Shown here in pieces: positions 1 to 7,154 of a DNA stretch of 11,491 nt; position 1 is the first letter of the stretch; each line of letters opens with the position of its first letter. The stretch is from Bacteroidia bacterium. Lineage in GTDB: Bacteria; Bacteroidota; Bacteroidia; Bacteroidales; Prolixibacteraceae. Both the position numbers and the translations under genes were made by a program. The DNA is taken from contig JANYJT010000014.1 in assembly GCA_025358395.1 (NCBI GenBank), positions 1 to 11,491 on the forward strand, in the 5' to 3' direction. The notes below the pieces were generated by a model. That model searched no databases. It had not been told where the DNA came from and saw nothing but the letters and a program-made list of their open reading frames with translations.

Positions 1-2
1 TG

Positions 3-605
3 AACAATAACAGGATTCAAAAATTTTCCTCCAATGGTGAATTTGTGAAATCTACTGGTTCGTACGGGACTGAAGATGGGCAATTAAAATATCCTTATGG
101 ATTAGCGATTGATGAGAAGGATGTAGTCTATGTCATTGATGCTTTTAATTACAGGATACAAAAATTTAACACAGATTTGAAATTTCTTTCAAAATGGGGG
201 GATCAGGAGACGATTGGATTCAAATTGTACATGCCTCATGAAATAGCCATTGCAAAAGACGGAAATATTATATTGAGCGACCGGCAAAATCACCGGATTT
301 CATTTTTCACGAAAGAGGGAATCTTGATAAAGCGGTTTGGAGAATATGGAGAAGGAAAGGATTCAGGCAGCCAACAGTTCAGTGAACCCCACGGAGTTGC
401 AGTAAATGAACTTGGTGAAATTTTTATTTGTGACCGATACAATTTTCGTATTCAGCACTTTAATTCCGCTGGGGAATTCATGTCTCAATGGTACACCTCC
501 GGTGTCTTTGAAGACAGCAAACATTTTCCTTTGGGAATTACTGTCGCAAAAAACGGGAGTATTTACATTGCGGATCATTATGCTCATTGCATTCAAAAAT
601 ATTAA
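3..605 (+). CDS. NHL-repeat beta-propeller protein, 5' end outside the window
   Basis: The open frame already runs at the left edge: bases 3-44 encode NNNRIQKFSSNGEF, one more repeat tail in phase with the rest. The GTG at 45 is therefore an internal valine codon and not the true start. Four further NHL-type blades follow, each with a hydrophobic 'P.G[IV]A[IV]' strand, a 'G.[IV][YF][IV].D' strand and an 'N.RIQ.F' strand. Examples are YPYGLAIDE, VYVIDAFNYRIQKF, EPHGVAVNE, IFICDRYNFRIQHF and, at the end, IYIADHYAHCIQKY. NHL propellers are usually secreted or cell-surface binding modules, and most have no catalytic role of their own. The signal peptide, if there is one, lies outside the window. 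The stop (603-605) is 30 bases before the chorismatase start, so co-transcription is likely. The binding partner is unknown. The fold call is firm; the function is not. Confidence 0.9.
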   Translation, partial: NNNRIQKFSSNGEFVKSTGSYGTEDGQLKYPYGLAIDEKDVVYVIDAFNYRIQKFNTDLKFLSKWGDQETIGFKLYMPHEIAIAKDGNIILSDRQNHRISFFTKEGILIKRFGEYGEGKDSGSQQFSEPHGVAVNELGEIFICDRYNFRIQHFNSAGEFMSQWYTSGVFEDSKHFPLGITVAKNGSIYIADHYAHCIQKY

Positions 606-635
606 CTTTAATAACAAATAAAGGATCGTTAGTAA

Positions 636-1811
636 ATGCCTATTCCCGATACATCATACAAAGTAATCCAGCCATTTTCCAAAGGCGACTTTTTTGCCGA
701 CTGGCAGAGTTGCCACGGGCAATTAATTGCTATTTGGAAAGCAGGCAGAAGTCGGATTTTTAAAATAAATCTGTTTGTGCATTCGCAGAATAGAAATGAT
801 TTTCAAACTAAAAAGCAATTTCTAACGGAGCAACTATTGAGTACGTTTGGGGAAGAATGTCCAACATTTGGGATATTAGCCAATTCGCCTGAAAAACCAT
901 ATAATCTGGTGCTTGAAATTGGTTTGATCAACGCATACTCGATTAAGATGGATTATCGTAAATACAAGAACTGGAGATACACGATAATTGAAAAATCTGG
1001 CTACAAAGAATTGTGGGCTAATGGCATAGAAAGTAGGGTTCAATGCAGGAACACGAAAACCGCTTCGGAGAAGGCATTTATTGCCATGCGCAATATTCTT
1101 CTGATTGAAAAAATGACCTGTGACAATATTGTCAGGCAGTGGAACTATATTGGAAAGATACTGAGCCACTATTCAAGAACCTCACTTTCATCCGGGAATT
1201 ATCAAATATTCAATAGCGTCCGTCAGGATTTTTATTATACTTACAGATTGGTTCCTGATTTTCCGGCTGCGACCGGAGTTGGAGTGGATTTTAACGGTGT
1301 GACAATTGATTTCTGTGCAATTGTGGCGTCGGAGGATGTTAAAATAATTTCGATCAAAAATCCCGCACAGATTAACCCATATAGCTATGATCAGAAAGTT
1401 CTTGCCGGGAAGCAGGAGCATGAGCACAAAGAAAATCCACCTCCTCTTTTCGAACGGGCAAAGCTTATAATATTTGAAAATAAGTATCGTATGTATGTGT
1501 CAGGAACCGCCTCAATTATTGGCCAGGATACGATAGGGGAAGGCGACATTAGAGAACAGACTGCCATTACGATTGATAACATTATAATATTGACCAGCTT
1601 CCAAAATATTGTCTCCTATGCCCCGCAATTAATCCACAACAATTCAAATAGCTACAACCGCATTCGGGTGTATGTAAAAAATGACGTTGACATACCTATG
1701 GTCAAATCAATCTGTAGACATCATTTTGGCAATATTCCAACATTATATATTAAATCAGACATTTGCCGGACGGATCTTTTGGTTGAAATTGAAGCAGATC
1801 TCAAAAACTAA
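636..1811 (+). CDS. FkbO/Hyg5-family chorismatase, Hyg5-like (probable 3-hydroxybenzoate synthase)
   Basis: Chorismatases remove pyruvate from chorismate in the cytoplasm. Visible family motifs are YQIFNSVRQDFY (189-200), FPAATGVG (209-216), NPAQINPYSY (242-251), the hallmark YVSGTASIIG (287-296) and a C-terminal DICRTDLLVEIEA (375-387). E384 sits at the position of the catalytic glutamate (E334 in Hyg5, from memory). With a constant offset of 50, G290 and C377 fall on Hyg5 G240 and C327, the residues I recall as separating 3-hydroxybenzoate-forming Hyg5 enzymes from FkbO, which makes a dihydroxycyclohexadiene carboxylate. At 391 residues it is about 45-50 longer than FkbO or Hyg5, with the excess in the N-terminal half. 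No signal peptide is visible. The next in-frame ATG is codon 105, so 636 is the start. It stops 6 bases before the next gene. Family is confident; product specificity is inferred. Confidence 0.86.
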   Translation: MPIPDTSYKVIQPFSKGDFFADWQSCHGQLIAIWKAGRSRIFKINLFVHSQNRNDFQTKKQFLTEQLLSTFGEECPTFGILANSPEKPYNLVLEIGLINAYSIKMDYRKYKNWRYTIIEKSGYKELWANGIESRVQCRNTKTASEKAFIAMRNILLIEKMTCDNIVRQWNYIGKILSHYSRTSLSSGNYQIFNSVRQDFYYTYRLVPDFPAATGVGVDFNGVTIDFCAIVASEDVKIISIKNPAQINPYSYDQKVLAGKQEHEHKENPPPLFERAKLIIFENKYRMYVSGTASIIGQDTIGEGDIREQTAITIDNIIILTSFQNIVSYAPQLIHNNSNSYNRIRVYVKNDVDIPMVKSICRHHFGNIPTLYIKSDICRTDLLVEIEADLKN

Positions 1812-1817
1812 ATTGCA

Positions 1818-2486
1818 ATGAGAAATATAGTTTTCATATTATCTCTTGTTTTTCAGATTCATTGCATAACTGTATTTGCGCAAAACAGCACCGGCGGGCT
1901 AATAAATCAAGTGCGGGTTTTGGACACAAGAAATATGTCAGCGACTCTGAATTATAGTGATGTTGAGGGAAGTCCCTATTATACAGCAGATTTCATCAAA
2001 GGAACTGTGCATTTTAACAACGGAGATTATGCGTCTTTCCCATTCCGGTATGATATCTTTCGGGATGAAATAGAATTTTTGAAGGAGGATCGAATTTTCT
2101 GGCTGATAAAAAAGGAGATTAAATTCGTTCAATATGGTTTAGAAACGCTTGTTTTGGCAAACACCATTTCTGATACCAGCAGACTTGGCTATTTTATTCT
2201 TATAGATTCCGGCAAATATTTTTTTTTGAATAAAAAACACGTAACATACAGTCCCTTAGTGCCTGCCAGAGGATATACCGAAACTGTGCCTGCACGCTTT
2301 AAGAGCGGGATAGATGATTACTATCTTCAACAAGGAATGATGCCTGCTCAAAAGATTAATAATAGGAAGGACCTCTCAATTATTTTCAAAGGCAATCAAT
2401 CAGTTCTAAATTATATAAAAAAAGAGAAAATTAAAATCGTGAAATTTGAAGACTTACGGAAATTAATACACTTCCTAAACAACTAA
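1818..2486 (+). CDS. Small secreted protein of unknown function
   Basis: I do not recognise a named family. The first 22 residues form a clear signal peptide: a short basic start (MRN), a hydrophobic core, then an FA-Q cleavage site (VFA|QNS). The mature part, about 200 residues, starts with a polar stretch. A region rich in beta strands follows, including SYY/SPYY-like and FPFRYDIFRDEIEFL segments (about 73-90). The C-terminus is lysine-rich and helical (about 190-222), ending KFEDLRKLIHFLNN. Its general look is that of the many periplasmic Bacteroidota hypothetical proteins with an 'RYD.[FY].DEIEF' strand. It starts 6 bases after the chorismatase stop, so translation is probably coupled, but a chorismatase would act in the cytoplasm while this product is exported. 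A run of nine T (2219-2227) lies inside the gene with the frame intact. Confidence 0.75.
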   Translation: MRNIVFILSLVFQIHCITVFAQNSTGGLINQVRVLDTRNMSATLNYSDVEGSPYYTADFIKGTVHFNNGDYASFPFRYDIFRDEIEFLKEDRIFWLIKKEIKFVQYGLETLVLANTISDTSRLGYFILIDSGKYFFLNKKHVTYSPLVPARGYTETVPARFKSGIDDYYLQQGMMPAQKINNRKDLSIIFKGNQSVLNYIKKEKIKIVKFEDLRKLIHFLNN

Positions 2487-2503
2487 AAACAATCTGAGAA
2501 AAA

Positions 2504-2563
2504 GGGTTCATGTGACTTTTTTTAAGTAATTGATTATAAACGATTATGTAAGTTTATGAACCC
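2504..2563. repeat. Perfect 8-base inverted repeat in the 141-base intergenic gap
   Basis: GGGTTCAT at 2504-2511 is matched by ATGAACCC at 2556-2563, separated by 44 bases of AT-rich sequence holding a short near-repeat (GATTATAAAC / GATTATGTAAG). The long loop and the absence of a T tract directly after the second arm make a classic intrinsic terminator unlikely. It could be an operator with spaced half-sites, a long-range mRNA hairpin, or chance. It sits between the stop of the small secreted protein and the start of the membrane protein, the widest clean gap in the window and so the most likely place for a transcription boundary. Confidence 0.5.
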
Positions 2564-2627
2564 GAAAATGAATAGGTTGTAAGTCCATCAGACCTAAAAA
2601 ATTAAATTATATAATGATGAAACTTAA

Positions 2628-4442
2628 ATGGGAAAATTAGAGAAAGAGCCGGTAAAACCTGGAAAGTATATAGGACGGGACGGATTAAGAAATGGAATAT
2701 TCAATTTTCATTTTCTGCTTGCGCTACTTTTTGTTTTTTCGTTTCTCTATTTTTATTTTTTTGGTAATTATGTGTTCTTTTATCAGGAAAACTTGTCATT
2801 GTTTGTTTTTTCAGGTGAATACCTCCTGCAATTTGTCTTAAAACCGGGGGGTATGCTCGAATACTTAGGGAATTTTCTCGGTCAGTTTTATTTTAATTTT
2901 TTTTATGGATCAGTTATCCTTTCTACACTATTTGCCCTGATAGCAATCGTCTTCTTAAAAATTAGCAAAAGACTTTTTTCCAACAGATCTTGTTTATTTC
3001 CTTTTGCAATACTACCCTCCTGCCTTTTAATTTTGATGCAGACAAACTTTAATTATCAGGTGCATAACAACATCGGATTTCTGTTGGTGGCGCTCTATTT
3101 TTTATTTTCGATTTCTTCAGATAGAACGGCGACCCGTATTTTAGCTTTAGTAATCTTTCCTCTTTTTTTTTACTTGGTTGGTGCTTACGCATGGATCTAC
3201 CTGGGAGTGTGTTTTACATACTATCTCATTAATAGAAAAGTGGCATATCCGATTGTTTTACTGATAATTGCTGCTCTTTCCCTTTTGCTGTTCAATTCAG
3301 TTTTATTCCTTCAACCCATTGATGAATTAGTCCGTTACCCTATGCCTTCACAAGATTATTTCAAAAATCCGGTTCTTTTATACATTTTATATGGTTTTAT
3401 CGTTCTTTATCCAAGTCTTTTAAAGGCCATCTCTTGGCTAAAAATTAAGGAGGATTACTCCAGTATTATCTCAGTCTACAGCGTACTTTTAATTTTTTCT
3501 CTTACAATTTTTTTCCAATCTCGACTCTATAGCCCTGACACAGCAGATTTATTTAAAGTCGAAAAATTGCTATTTGACCAGGATTGGGATGGTATAATAA
3601 AGTACCAGGAAACGTCACAATCAGCGAATAGGGTTGCTCAATATTATTACAATATTGCCCTGTCCGAAAAGGGTATTTCGTGCGACAGAATGTTCCATAG
3701 CCGCCAAGATTATGGTACAAAAACAATTATGATACCATGGGATTCACAGGTGAGCATTAATAAAATATTCAGAGGAGTCTATTTTTTTTATACCATAGGT
3801 CTGATAAACGAAGCTCACCGATGGGCCTTCGAATCAATGGTTATCCAGGGATTCCGGCCTGAAAATATCAAATTACTTATAAAAACCGATCTTATTAGTG
3901 GGCACTATCAAGTTGCTGAAAAATATATTGATGTTCTAAAAAAGACAATCCATTACAGAAGCTGGGCTAGGAAATATGAAGGAATGCTTTATCATCCGGA
4001 ATTGATTGTCGCTGATCCCGAATTAGGCGAAAAGATCAAATTACAACCCAAGGAAGATTTCCCAACAAGAATTAAAAATCCGCAAACGAATATTCTCTTA
4101 TTATTGGAATCAAACCCGAACAATAAAAAAGCATTCGAGTACAAACTTGCATGGTTCCTGCTTGAAAAAAACGTCGTGGGCATCATGGGTGAAATCAGAA
4201 AATTGAAAGGTATGGGCTATACACGAATTCCCATGCACATTGAAGAAGCGGCACTATTTTCATATGCAAATACCGGGTCAATCCCTGATCTTGGAGGCCT
4301 GAAGATAAGCAAGGAAACAGAATCCAATTACTCAAAGTATGAAACTTCCCAGATCTTTAACGGCAATAATAAGTCATCAGGAAGTATGGGAATTAATAAT
4401 AACATGAGAAGTACTTACTGGTATTACCTTGACCGGAAATAA
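2628..4442 (+). CDS. DUF6057-like polytopic membrane protein with a C-terminal helical domain
   Basis: The N-terminal half is an integral membrane domain with about nine hydrophobic segments, roughly residues 26-46, 94-110, 121-137, 148-164, 169-185, 188-201, 207-226, 249-265 and 279-297. The stretch between the first two (NYVFFYQENLSLFVFSGEYL, then KPGGMLEYLGNFLGQFYF) resembles the signature I remember for the Bacteroidota family DUF6057, and the protein is in the usual size range. From about residue 305 the protein is soluble and mostly alpha-helical, with paired helices such as AQYYYNIALSEKG, HRWAFESMVIQG and HYQVAEKYIDVLKK that look like TPR or TPR-like repeats. The last 45 residues are low-complexity and Ser/Asn-rich. 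No catalytic motif is visible and the function is unknown. A start at 2628 keeps a basic cytoplasmic N-terminus. The next gene begins 40 bases downstream. Confidence 0.75.
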   Translation: MGKLEKEPVKPGKYIGRDGLRNGIFNFHFLLALLFVFSFLYFYFFGNYVFFYQENLSLFVFSGEYLLQFVLKPGGMLEYLGNFLGQFYFNFFYGSVILSTLFALIAIVFLKISKRLFSNRSCLFPFAILPSCLLILMQTNFNYQVHNNIGFLLVALYFLFSISSDRTATRILALVIFPLFFYLVGAYAWIYLGVCFTYYLINRKVAYPIVLLIIAALSLLLFNSVLFLQPIDELVRYPMPSQDYFKNPVLLYILYGFIVLYPSLLKAISWLKIKEDYSSIISVYSVLLIFSLTIFFQSRLYSPDTADLFKVEKLLFDQDWDGIIKYQETSQSANRVAQYYYNIALSEKGISCDRMFHSRQDYGTKTIMIPWDSQVSINKIFRGVYFFYTIGLINEAHRWAFESMVIQGFRPENIKLLIKTDLISGHYQVAEKYIDVLKKTIHYRSWARKYEGMLYHPELIVADPELGEKIKLQPKEDFPTRIKNPQTNILLLLESNPNNKKAFEYKLAWFLLEKNVVGIMGEIRKLKGMGYTRIPMHIEEAALFSYANTGSIPDLGGLKISKETESNYSKYETSQIFNGNNKSSGSMGINNNMRSTYWYYLDRK

Positions 4443-4482
4443 ATATATCCATTAACAATCAGCTTATAAATAGTATTAATAC

Positions 4483-5133
4483 ATGAAATCTTCCAGACAT
4501 TTTAATGAACTCCAATTGATCAATAAGGTAATTAATGTATCAGAATCAACCGTATTGTTCGATCAACCTATAACTGCAGAGAATCTTGAGACTTTGTTTG
4601 AATTCCGAAACAGTAAATGGTGGTTCGAGAATGGGTGGCTCACAGGTAAAAATCCCGATGAATCGGGAGGTATGGCCATTTTCAAGCAGAATTTTCCCGG
4701 CAATATTCTGCTTGAATTTGAAGGTCGTACGGTTTTACCCTCCACGCGAGATCTTAACTTCATGTGGAATACAGAATGGAGTGATTTGTTGCAAAGTTGT
4801 GGGAACGGTTACATCGGTGGTCTTAACGGATGGTGGACCAAAAGAGTAGGTATTGAAAAATCTCCTGATTTCAAACTCAGGGCCACAACACCCTGCTTTA
4901 AATTTGAACCTGGCAGAATTTATAAAGTACAGGCAGGAAGTATTGATGGCCAATGCTTTATCTTTATCGACGGTAAATTATGTATAGAGCTAGATGATCC
5001 AAAACCGATTGATAATCAAAAATATACAAAAATAGCATTAAGTGCATACAGCAGTATGGTTCAATTTAAGAACGTTGTTATCAGGCAAATAAATTGGAAA
5101 TCATTGGAAATGTCATACAAACCGGAGTTTTAA
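4483..5133 (+). CDS. Cytoplasmic concanavalin-like beta-sandwich protein (possibly DUF1961 type)
   Basis: This 216-residue protein is predicted all-beta and resembles the lectin/glucanase-like sandwich used in carbohydrate binding and in some lyases. Features supporting this are alternating hydrophobic strands such as NILLEFEGRTV (74-84), DLNFMWN (90-96), IYKVQAGSIDGQCFIFIDGKL (146-166, a typical strand-turn-strand of this fold) and the closing VQFKNVVIRQINW (193-205). It is rich in tryptophan (W46, W47, W52, W95, W99, W117, W118), as is common in sugar-binding faces. It has no signal peptide, and a stop codon two codons before the ATG (TAA at 4477-4479) excludes an N-terminal extension, so it should stay in the cytoplasm unlike most neighbours. 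I considered DUF1961 and 3-keto-disaccharide hydrolase-like families but cannot decide between them. The remnant of a glycoside hydrolase lies 46 bases downstream. Confidence 0.65.
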   Translation: MKSSRHFNELQLINKVINVSESTVLFDQPITAENLETLFEFRNSKWWFENGWLTGKNPDESGGMAIFKQNFPGNILLEFEGRTVLPSTRDLNFMWNTEWSDLLQSCGNGYIGGLNGWWTKRVGIEKSPDFKLRATTPCFKFEPGRIYKVQAGSIDGQCFIFIDGKLCIELDDPKPIDNQKYTKIALSAYSSMVQFKNVVIRQINWKSLEMSYKPEF

Positions 5134-5179
5134 GCATTCGCCAATTAGAAAATAAACCTATTAATGAATAAGATGATAA

Positions 5180-5749
5180 ACAAAAGTTGATCCCGAATGG
5201 AAAATTGCCTTGGCAGGTGATACCTATCATCCTATAATTGAAATGGATATTTATGATCATAGCCTGGCATCCTACTTGAAATTTGATGCTGATTTAATGA
5301 TTAAACGAAAAATGCTAGGCATGCCCACTACATTTTATACTGCCTGTCCGGAAAAGTACCCCAATGGATACACATCTTCCCCACCGGCTGAGAATGCCTG
5401 GTTGGGCTGGTACGCTGCGGCAAAGGGGTATACTGGCTATTTGTTCTGGGCATATAATACATGGGTTGCCAATCCACTTCTAGATTCCCGCTGGCGTCGT
5501 TATCCTGCGGGAGAACTTTTTCAGTTTTATCCTGGCCCACGGACTTCCATTCGTTTCGAGAAACTGATAGAGGGTATTCAGGATTTCGAAAAGATCAGAA
5601 TACTAAAGGAGAATTTCAAAAAGGAAGGGAAAGAAGAAAAAATAAAAGAATTGGACAAGATGTTGTAGTCCTTTGAAATCAGAATGTTGGATTCAATTCC
5701 TGCCGCTGACATGTTGAGCAAGGCAAAAAAAATATTGAATAGCTATTAA
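5180..5749 (+). pseudogene. C-terminal remnant of a DUF4091 / GH123-like glycoside hydrolase
   Basis: The open frame begins just after an in-frame TAA (5177-5179) and enters conserved sequence at once (VDPEWKIALAGD), with no ATG or GTG start. The TTG at 5210 would already cut into it. The recognisable part is the C-terminal end of the DUF4091/GH123 catalytic barrel: AWLGWYAAAKGYTGYLFWAYNTW, then DSRWRRYPAGELFQFYPG and the family hallmark SIRFEKLIEGIQDFEKIRIL. Full family members are several hundred residues longer at the N-terminus, so the catalytic acid-base region is lost. A TAG at 5666-5668 interrupts the reading frame, yet the same frame continues for 26 codons of sensible sequence (SFEIRMLDSIPAADMLSKAKKILNSY) to a TAA at 5747-5749, as expected from a CAG- or similar-to-TAG change in the terminal helix. 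It is non-functional as a glycosidase and decayed in at least two steps. Confidence 0.82.
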
Positions 5750-5833
5750 GAGCCCTAAAAATCAAGGTCTGGCTCACCATCATTTGTACTAGTTCATTCA
5801 TAAGGTATTAAAATATAAATCAATAGGTGTATC

Positions 5834-7105
5834 ATGAAAAATCTACTTTTTGCTCTCCTTCTGGTGTCAAATATTCTCTGTGCACAAACAGACAAATTCA
5901 TTGTGGACGCCCTTGTTAGCCCCAAGGAACCAGAAAAAATAATCTCAGTCGGGGGAATAACTGCTGATATACATGGCTATACAAATGAAGCAATTCAGTT
6001 AGCCGTCGATGCTATGCCTGCTGAAGGTGGCACTGTGAGTCTGAATGCAGGGATATTCAGAATTAAAGCCCCAGTCCGTCTTAAATCGAATGTCAAACTA
6101 ATAGGATCCGGGCAAGAAACCATCCTGAAAAGAATTGATGGCTATCATTCAAAATTTATTATTGATGCAGATTTTGGCGAACTTAAATTGACTGTTGAAA
6201 ATGCATCTGGTTTTGATGTTGGTATGAGTATTCAGGTAACCAATGATCCTTACTCCGAATGCTGGGATGTAAGCACAGGTGTCATAACCGACATAGTTGA
6301 TAATGTCATTTATATTGATACACATCTTATCCGTGATTATGATTGCGAGAAGAATGGAATGGTTACAAATGCCGGATCATGCATCTCAGTTTTAAATGCA
6401 CAAAATGTTATTATCTCTAAACTCCGGATAGAAGGGAATAAGGAGAAAAACGATCTTCTGGATGGATGCAATGGTGGTGGAATAGCGATTCTCAAATCAA
6501 AATTTGTTACCGTTGAGGAAGTTCATGTAAGGAATTTTAACGGAGAAGGGATTACCTGGCAAATAACAGAAAATATTACGGTAAAAAATTGTGAAATATG
6601 TGGGTGCAGCAATATGGGATTGCATCCGGGAACAGGTTCTCCCAATTCATTAATTGAAGGAAACAATAGCTATAATAACAAAGTTGGAATGTTTATTTGT
6701 TGGAGGGTTCACCACAGTCTGGTAATTGATAATCAATTTCATCACAACAGCGACTGCGGTATAAGCACAGGGCATAAAGACTCGGATGTGACTTTTAAAA
6801 ATAACCACATATTTGAAAACAAAAACAATGGTGTTTATTTCAGAGACGAATATCCAAAAAATTCTCCGCATCGTAATTCTTTTATAAACAATGTAGTAGA
6901 GAACAATGGTAATGAAAAAGGAGGATATGGATTTTTCTTTAATGGAAATGCATTGGGGACCTTACTGGAAAACAATATTATCCGAGACAATAAAACGGGG
7001 ATGCAAAAAGCCGCCATTTTTCTTAATAAGAATACCCCAAAGCCGAAGGAAGTAAATAATAAGATGAGCGGACATCAATTTGGCAATATTGTAATTGGGC
7101 AATAG
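5834..7105 (+). CDS. Secreted right-handed parallel beta-helix protein (pectate-lyase-like fold)
   Basis: A signal peptide is clear: MKNLL, a hydrophobic core, and cleavage after LCA (about residue 17, before QTDK). A pectate-lyase-3-type entry follows (NEAIQLAVDAMPAEGGTVSLNAG, about 51-73), with the usual polysaccharide-enzyme opening of strand VKLIGSG and then a long run of beta-helix coils. From about residue 185 to 385 each coil is 22-25 residues and carries N/G/C-rich turns, for example ENITVKNCEICGCSNMGLHPG (246-266), NQFHHNSDCGIS (300-311) and NNGVYFRDEYPKNSPHRNSF (331-350). Such proteins are usually polysaccharide lyases or glycoside hydrolases (for example PL6/PL9/GH28 relatives), or carbohydrate-binding proteins. 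A DxxR or HxxR-like catalytic set cannot be assigned by eye, so the activity is open. It is followed 49 bases later by the URO-D-like gene, in line with a carbohydrate locus. Confidence 0.85.
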   Translation: MKNLLFALLLVSNILCAQTDKFIVDALVSPKEPEKIISVGGITADIHGYTNEAIQLAVDAMPAEGGTVSLNAGIFRIKAPVRLKSNVKLIGSGQETILKRIDGYHSKFIIDADFGELKLTVENASGFDVGMSIQVTNDPYSECWDVSTGVITDIVDNVIYIDTHLIRDYDCEKNGMVTNAGSCISVLNAQNVIISKLRIEGNKEKNDLLDGCNGGGIAILKSKFVTVEEVHVRNFNGEGITWQITENITVKNCEICGCSNMGLHPGTGSPNSLIEGNNSYNNKVGMFICWRVHHSLVIDNQFHHNSDCGISTGHKDSDVTFKNNHIFENKNNGVYFRDEYPKNSPHRNSFINNVVENNGNEKGGYGFFFNGNALGTLLENNIIRDNKTGMQKAAIFLNKNTPKPKEVNNKMSGHQFGNIVIGQ

Positions 7106-7119
7106 CAAAAATGCAATCA

Positions 7120-7140
7120 ATGATTTGAGATAGAAATCAT
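7120..7140. repeat. Short A/T-rich hairpin between the beta-helix and URO-D genes
   Basis: ATGATTT (7120-7126) and AAATCAT (7134-7140) are perfect inverted copies around a 7-base loop. The stem is only seven base pairs with a single G:C pair, and no T tract follows, so it is probably not a strong terminator. It may affect the mRNA or be chance. The next gene starts 14 bases after it. Confidence 0.35.
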
Positions 7141-7154
7141 AAATATCAAATAGC

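Noticed and set aside
45..605. GTG at 45 as the true start of the propeller gene
   Set aside because: In-frame sequence from base 3 (NNNRIQKF...) is another NHL repeat, so the gene begins outside the window.
876..1169. 97-codon open frame on the minus strand inside the chorismatase gene
   Set aside because: The + strand frame has motifs of a known family across its length; the antisense frame has no conserved feature.
3163..3171. Run of nine T in the membrane protein gene (and nine at 2219-2227 in the small secreted protein gene) as phase-variation tracts
   Set aside because: Both are Phe-rich codon runs in AT-rich DNA with the frame intact, and no surface-variation gene context supports slippage control.
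5666..5749. TAG as a recoded sense codon (readthrough, e.g. pyrrolysine)
   Set aside because: The same gene also lacks its whole N-terminal part and start codon, so ordinary decay explains the TAG. No TAG recoding machinery or repeated in-frame TAGs are visible.
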